Assembly: GCA_000469685.2 (NCBI GenBank)
Contig: LS997565.1
Location: 19,724,240-19,788,239 of the forward strand
DNA: 64,000 nt
DNA from: Haemonchus contortus
Lineage: Eukaryota; Nematoda; Chromadorea; Rhabditida; Trichostrongylidae
Reading direction: 5' to 3'
Shown here in pieces: positions 58,563 to 64,000 of this stretch. Every line of letters begins with the position of its first letter. Position 1 is the stretch's first letter. Below the pieces are notes generated by a model. It was given only the letters and a program-made list of their open reading frames with translations, did no database searches and was not told where the DNA came from. The position numbers and the translations under genes are program-made.

Positions 58563-61500
58563 TTATGCCCAAATTCCTTCGGCGTCATCAAGCTCTCCAG
58601 ACATAGCCATCACATCACCTGAGGGAATAAGAAAATAGTATATATAACACTTGGAAAACAAAAGAAACTGAAATCAAAGAGTATAATACCTTGTCGAGGG
58701 CTTGGCTGTGATATGAAAGGAGTGGGACCCCCAACGGCGACTGTTGCAGCGCCAGGCTGAACGACGCTGGCAGCACTGTCAGGCCGAACAACCATTGCAC
58801 GCCTGGAATACTTATTTGGTCACGAAAACACCTCTGAAGGCAAGAGAACTATTGGAGCAAGGGAACCAATGACTTCTATCTGGGAGCTTATCAACTCTTA
58901 TCACTTGCTATCAATTCTCTACAAATCCACCGCCTCGCCGCATACTACAGAGCACACTTGAAAGCAAATTGTGGGTGTCCATCGTTTATATCAGAGTCGA
59001 ACAGGTCAGTAGCTTTTACCTTACCAGTGTTTATCCCTGAACACTTTACTTTACCCTGATCCCTCCCAAATCCCAAAGGGCTAACGAATCGAGAGAAATT
59101 CGTTCATCAAACGCCTCCTCGATTCGATACTTATGGGAGAAATGAGAGTAACATGCACTGCTAAGCCCAGGTAAAGAAAAAGCGGGGGCTAGGCCCCAGA
59201 AAAAATCTGTTCAAGATCGAATTAAAAAAATAGGAATAAAATTTTTGTAACACTAGAAAATAAACATACCGTTCGTTCTCCTGCTTCAACTTTCGCATCA
59301 GGGAATCTTTGTGCCTACGAACATTGTCGATTTCTTCACGAGGCGCGCGAGACTTTTCCAAAAGGGCCAAATGTGCATCCTTTTCTGCGATGGCAGCCAT
59401 GAGAGCTTCTTGTCTAAAAACTTGCAAATTTTCTCTGTTTACTTTGAAAAAAATTCGACGAGCGCACTTCAGCTGTAACAGTTGCTCGATGTGTTGTCGC
59501 CGTTCGGCTTCGAGTGCTCTCATCAACTGTTCACGGTCACCCGTGCTTCCCTCTGCTACTCGCTTTCTCAATTCTGCGTTTTCACGTCGAGCGTCACTCA
59601 ACTGCAACCGTACCAACTAATTATAGAAACACGAGTTATTGCAAAAGCTATTTATCATTTGAACAGAACCTGTTGGTTCACTTGATGAAGGATGTGCTTC
59701 TGCTGGGAAAGGTGAACTTCACGTTCAGCTGTGATGCTGACTGATTCCCTCAGTGCTTCTTCCAATTCCTCGATCCTGAATTAGGATGCTAGAAAAGCTC
59801 GAAGTCACCAAAAGCCTGATTGTTACCTTTTCTTTGCTTGAGCACTGATACCTCCAGGAAGGAGACTGCCAGGTACTACAGACGTAATGTCGCCCTGAAA
59901 CACCAGCCTTTCATATTAGCCATTTTGGTTGATAACAGAATGCTGCAGAAGGACACCTTACCTTAGTCAAGGTACCGCTGCTTGCTTCAGTTCCACCTCG
60001 ATCAATTGCGTTTTGCAATTGCTTGCACTGTGAACTGAGTTGTGTATTCTCTTTCTCCAGCTGGCGAACTATTTTCAGTAATTTGTCTATTTCCCCTCGA
60101 GCTGATTCTACCTGAAACATCGATCACTGAGATGTGTTTTATCTTGGCTTTTGAAATTCAGCTACGATGTTCGACCCCTTTTCTCTCTAACTGCCTGATC
60201 GAGCGATCTTACGCATTAGTAGACACCCGTACCCTTTACTCGATTCTTTTAAACTGTGCAAGCATTTTCTTTTCTCACCTACTGCATGATCCTACTGCCT
60301 ACTAAGTCAGTATTAGAGCATAAAAAGATAATGAACGGAATCTCTGGTCTCTAATAAATCTAATTTTTGAGACGCGCCATCCACGTCTGGTGCCAATTAA
60401 ACTAATCCGAGGGGATGGAAGGCCTGGTTGACCTGGGTGAGTACCAACCCGCGTTTCGAACTCAAGACCAGTGTGGCAGTGCAACACTTGTTACCACACT
60501 GCCTCTCGCCCAAAAATTAAGCACATGACAGGTAAAACCGACCTCACGATGAAGCTCTTCAGCACCCTTATCTGTTATTGCTGTCTGTAGCCGTTGCTTA
60601 GAGGTGGCAAGTTCACGATCCATATCACCGATCTGAAAGGAAAAGAGAATAGATGTTCTCACATCGAATCATAAGCATGACGAACCTTCTCATTCTGTGA
60701 TTCCAATAAAACATCACGATCAGCAAGTTCTTTCTGCAAATTCTCTACGTTGCACCTTAGTTGCCGCAACTATAAAAAAATCTTTCTTCATTTCTCGAAT
60801 GATGTATGATACTAAAGAGTCTAAGCCAAACGAATGAGCAACAAACAAAAGAGGCAAAAACCGTCATCCTTACCTCAGCCTGATAGGTCTCTTGCTGCTC
60901 CAAACGCTCTTTTTCAGAGTTCCTTCTCAACTGATCTATGTGATCTTGCAAACGTTTCTTTTCCAGTGTCACTGAACAGAAAAGAATCTCAAACTAAAAA
61001 GGATCTGGGGATATACGAAGAAAACTATACTTGATTCGATCTTGTCCTTCATCTCTTTCTCTTTAATTACATCAGGATGACTGAGTAGTCGAATCTGAAA
61101 ATGAAATGAAGATCTGAAGGTCCGAAAACAATTTCCTAAATTAACCTTCAAAAGTAGACCGCTATAGAGCTTCTCGGGTACAGAACAAGTAAATTGAAGA
61201 GGTTCTAACCTTAGCCTTGTCCAACTCAGCCTCTTTATCTCTCAGGGACGTTTCCAAGCCATCAATACGCCCCATCATCTGAGATGTTCTGTGATCAGAC
61301 TGTTGGATCTGTAAGAGAAATATTCTTAAAAACTCAGCACACATACAAATAGTAGTAGATCTAATAAATTGTGCACAGCATCAACATGAACGAAGTGTGC
61401 GCGAGGAACCGAAAATAGTCTTTTAAGTTTGGAAGGAAGAAAACAGAGGTGAAACGAAGGAAAAAGTGCACTGTGTTTGAATATCATTATAAACATCCTT

Positions 61501-63953
61501 GGTACTGAACGAATGAACTCACTTGTTCATTTTTCTCAATCACTTCTCCTTTTGCGGCCGCTAATTCTTTCTCAAGGCGCTCTATTCGTTGATCACGTTG
61601 TTCCATTTGTTGATTTTTACCCTCTAGCTTTTGTCTCAAAGCGTCGACCTAAAAGTGAATAGGAAAATGAAATCTGTGGCTTAGCGTGATTCGAACCGGT
61701 CACTTGATGTCAGGATGTCATTACGCAAAGGTATCGTTTCAACAACATTGCTGGAGCGGACCCTAACGACATTTGCTTGCGCTGATAACCAGTTGTAGTG
61801 CAATGCGAAATCAGTATGAAATAATTATGAAGGAATCAATTTCGCTCATGCATGCGCTCTTGTGGTTGACCATACGCGAAAAATCATCCTTCTCTCTAAA
61901 CCGGACCGACAGTCCGAAAAAAAGAAAAATTCATTTGCTGAATCTTGAAATGTTCTCATATCTGTTATGGAACAATTTCAAACAATAACAATTTCAAAAT
62001 TGATGAATACAAACTGAGTAAATAAAAATAATAAATTGAAATTATATGTAATAAGTAAAAAAATGTGGGCACAAGTGAAGCATTAATACTTACGTCGCCT
62101 TGTAAGAGCGTATGTTGTTGTTCACGATTGGTAATTTGCTCCTTAAGCAGCTGTACATGTTGCCGTAGATCAGCTGCCTGCTCTTCTGCATGTCTCATTC
62201 TTGTCTGACATTGAGCAAGCTCAGCCTTTCTTTCACTCAGCTCAACTTCTGACCTTTCCATTTTCATACGGAGGGTCACCTAAAGAACGTGAAATCGTAG
62301 ATACGAGTTGAGCACGCTTCGGGGTCAAAGCAGTAAATAATCATCCCCACCATCTCGTGACTTGTAATGCTTTTGTCGGTGAAATCACGAGGCTGTCCTG
62401 CACGACTTAATCGCAGTCTGGACACCTCCTCTTGAAGTTCAGTTATACGGGCTTGCTAAAATCAAACACATTTCTCGTCTCAGCATTGTCTCCAAACTAA
62501 ACTACGACAGATGGCATATATGTCGACTTTTTTTAATTACCAGCACTATACACTTTCAATACGAATGATGGAGAATTCAAGCTATAACAGAATCTATGAA
62601 GGATCAGGAGTAATAAATCCGTCAAGGAGAAAAATAGTGAGCAATCCTCAAAGTAAAAAAACATGAAAAAAGCATAAAGAATCTAAGGAGGTTATAGAGC
62701 CAATACCTTCTCATCAGCGATGCGAAGCGCATTTTCGAGGGCAAAACGACCACTTGGATCCTGCAGAGAGGCATTTCACCGCAGAACTTGAAACACAGCA
62801 GGCTACAACTTACGATTCCTCCTATCATTTGCTGTTCTTTAACCCTGAGCATCTCTTGCAGTTGTGCCACAGTATCTTCGAGCTCTCGAATGCGCATATC
62901 AGATAAACTTGATTGACCTAAAACGGAGTTTATTGACCATTCAATGACCATTCAAAATGTCGTCATTCCGAAAGCTTAAGCCCCATACCCTCGTCAACCA
63001 TTGCTGACAATTGCCTGATCTTTTCATCGCGTGCAACAATTTCCATTCGAAGATGGGCTTAATAAGCAATATAGAGAAAAAAACATGACATGCATGGAAA
63101 TTCTACTCAAATCAAAGGTCAAATCAACCCCAGACTGACCAACATCCTGAGATATGGCAGCGGTGCCAGGTGCGGAGGTTTGCAGCAATCGCTCTACCTC
63201 TCTCCGCATTTGACGTTCACGCTAAAGACAATTTATTTCTCTGGAACAAGTAATTATAAACTGTTAAGAGTAAAGACTTGTACCTTGAGTTCGGGGACTC
63301 CAAAAAAGTTTTGATTGAATTCATTGTTTGATTTAAGCTTCTCTATGCTCGCTTGGTAATCCGCTTTGAGCTGTTCGTATTCTGCAGATAATGAAAGACC
63401 ACCCTGCATCCGGCCGCTAGTGCCGCCACCCGCTTCCGAGTAGTGAGACATTCTAGAGAAAAACCAGAATATTCGTGAGCCACAGCATATAATGTCCTTC
63501 ACGAAAGCCTAACTTCATGGAAGAACAACGAATGTAGCAATTGAATTCGAATTCGAAGAACACAAGAAGTTTGTATTATGACTAAGCGAATCGCAATGTT
63601 ATGAAAAGGAATGCGCAAAGAGAGCAATCGTCCCACCAAAACGGCTCGTCGCTCGAATCGATTGCGTATACTAATTACACTATCCACATAGTACATTCTT
63701 TTTAACCCAAAATGCCCTTTTCCTATGCCGCAGTAACGTGGCCTAACCCATTTTTATCCAATATTGGGTATTGATCTATGTAGAAAAACGACCATTAAGG
63801 AGTCCTCTCCAATAAGGTCAGTCCCAGACGACGCGAGTATTGAAGCGAAATTTCAAAAAAATCTACTCACCCGCCTACATTGCCCCAGAAGTTTTTATTA
63901 GTTGAAGTTGGATTGGATAATGGAGCACGATACAAGCTTTGGAGACCGGAACT
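58563..63953 (-). CDS. elks-1: ELKS/ERC/CAST active-zone scaffold, 3' 732 codons
   Basis: 21 exons in reading order: 63871-63953, 63284-63452, 63140-63221, 62989-63057, 62814-62917, 62707-62760, 62351-62455, 62094-62279, 61523-61648, 61210-61308, 61031-61094, 60874-60971, 60686-60769, 60543-60632, 59962-60111, 59827-59894, 59670-59775, 59468-59616, 59270-59413, 58690-58802, 58563-58618. All phases chain; stop TAA at 58563-58565. The 5' end is outside. Near the N-terminus NFFGVPELKRERQMR matches the ELKS WSPELKKERALRKDE block. The rest is almost continuous coiled coil, including IEELEEALRESVSITAEREV and EALMAAIAEKDAHLALLEKS, both diagnostic. The C-terminus DDAEGIWA keeps the GIWA PDZ-binding motif used to bind RIM. 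ELKS proteins tether RIM, liprin (SYD-2) and Rab6 cargo at presynaptic active zones. Convergent with tctn-1. Confidence 0.95.
60368..60512 (-). repeat. SINE fragment in an elks-1 intron
   Basis: Reverse fragment with TCTGGTGCCAATTAAACTAA, GGGATGGAAGGCCTGGTTGA, a mutated B-box complement (CGTTTCGAACTCAAGACC) and a decayed head (ACCACACTGCCTCTCGCCC). Confidence 0.7.
61672..61735 (-). other. tRNA-like 3' half (relic)
   Basis: On the minus strand a B-box-like GGTTCGAATCA is preceded by an anticodon-arm-like stem and followed by ACGCTAAGCCA. The matching 5' acceptor strand is not visible upstream, so it is at best a tRNA pseudogene or a second SINE type. It lies in the elks-1 intron 61649-62093. 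Confidence 0.3.
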
Positions 63954-64000
63954 CTGAAAGATGAGCATTGAGAGACCAATCTTAGCAGCGATATTTCGCA

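Overview
The window looks like nuclear DNA of a parasitic clade V (strongylid/hookworm-like) nematode. Genes are split into many short exons with the nematode TTTCAG acceptor. Four of the five main loci are recognisable homologues of C. elegans genes, which as I recall all lie on C. elegans chromosome IV (trpa-1, uba-1, tctn-1, elks-1). Introns and spacers are packed with degenerate LINE, mariner, SINE and foldback repeats. Species is inference. No rRNA, CRISPR array or intact tRNA was seen.

Layout. 1-690: tail of a CR1/jockey-like LINE. 1228-8456 (+): 3' half of a TRPA-type ankyrin/TRP channel, from the last ankyrin repeat through S1-S6 to a C-terminal coiled coil. 8457-22164: repeat-rich spacer with a 2.7 kb foldback element (9739-12420) built from inverted tandem arrays, an internally deleted mariner (13007-13910), an RTE LINE scrap, a small foldback MITE and one weak gene candidate. 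22165-29025 (+): complete uba-1 (ubiquitin-activating enzyme E1), 27 exons, about 1021 aa. 30438-42783 (-): an extracellular protein with at least four MAM-like domains, 16 chained exons, both ends unresolved; a 4.8 kb intron holds a small opposite-strand gene (34008-34708) and an 86-nt hairpin. 49699-57274 (+): tectonic (tctn-1), with a near full-length mariner (51744-53015) in one intron. 58563-63953 (-): elks-1 (ERC/CAST active-zone scaffold), 3' 732 codons, running off the right edge.

The loci are not an operon. trpa and uba-1 are tandem but 13.7 kb apart, uba-1 and the MAM gene converge, the MAM gene and tctn-1 diverge, and tctn-1 and elks-1 converge. Roles differ: sensory cation channel, ubiquitin pathway, secreted or surface adhesion, ciliary transition zone, presynaptic scaffold.

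The least expected structures are a tRNA-derived SINE family with about a dozen copies here (best copy 40406-40700), the palindromic foldback element, a mariner with Glu at the third catalytic position, a GC-AG intron in uba-1, and the nested gene and hairpin inside the MAM gene.

Exon boundaries were set by eye from splice signals, reading-phase continuity and family resemblance; transcript data were not available.
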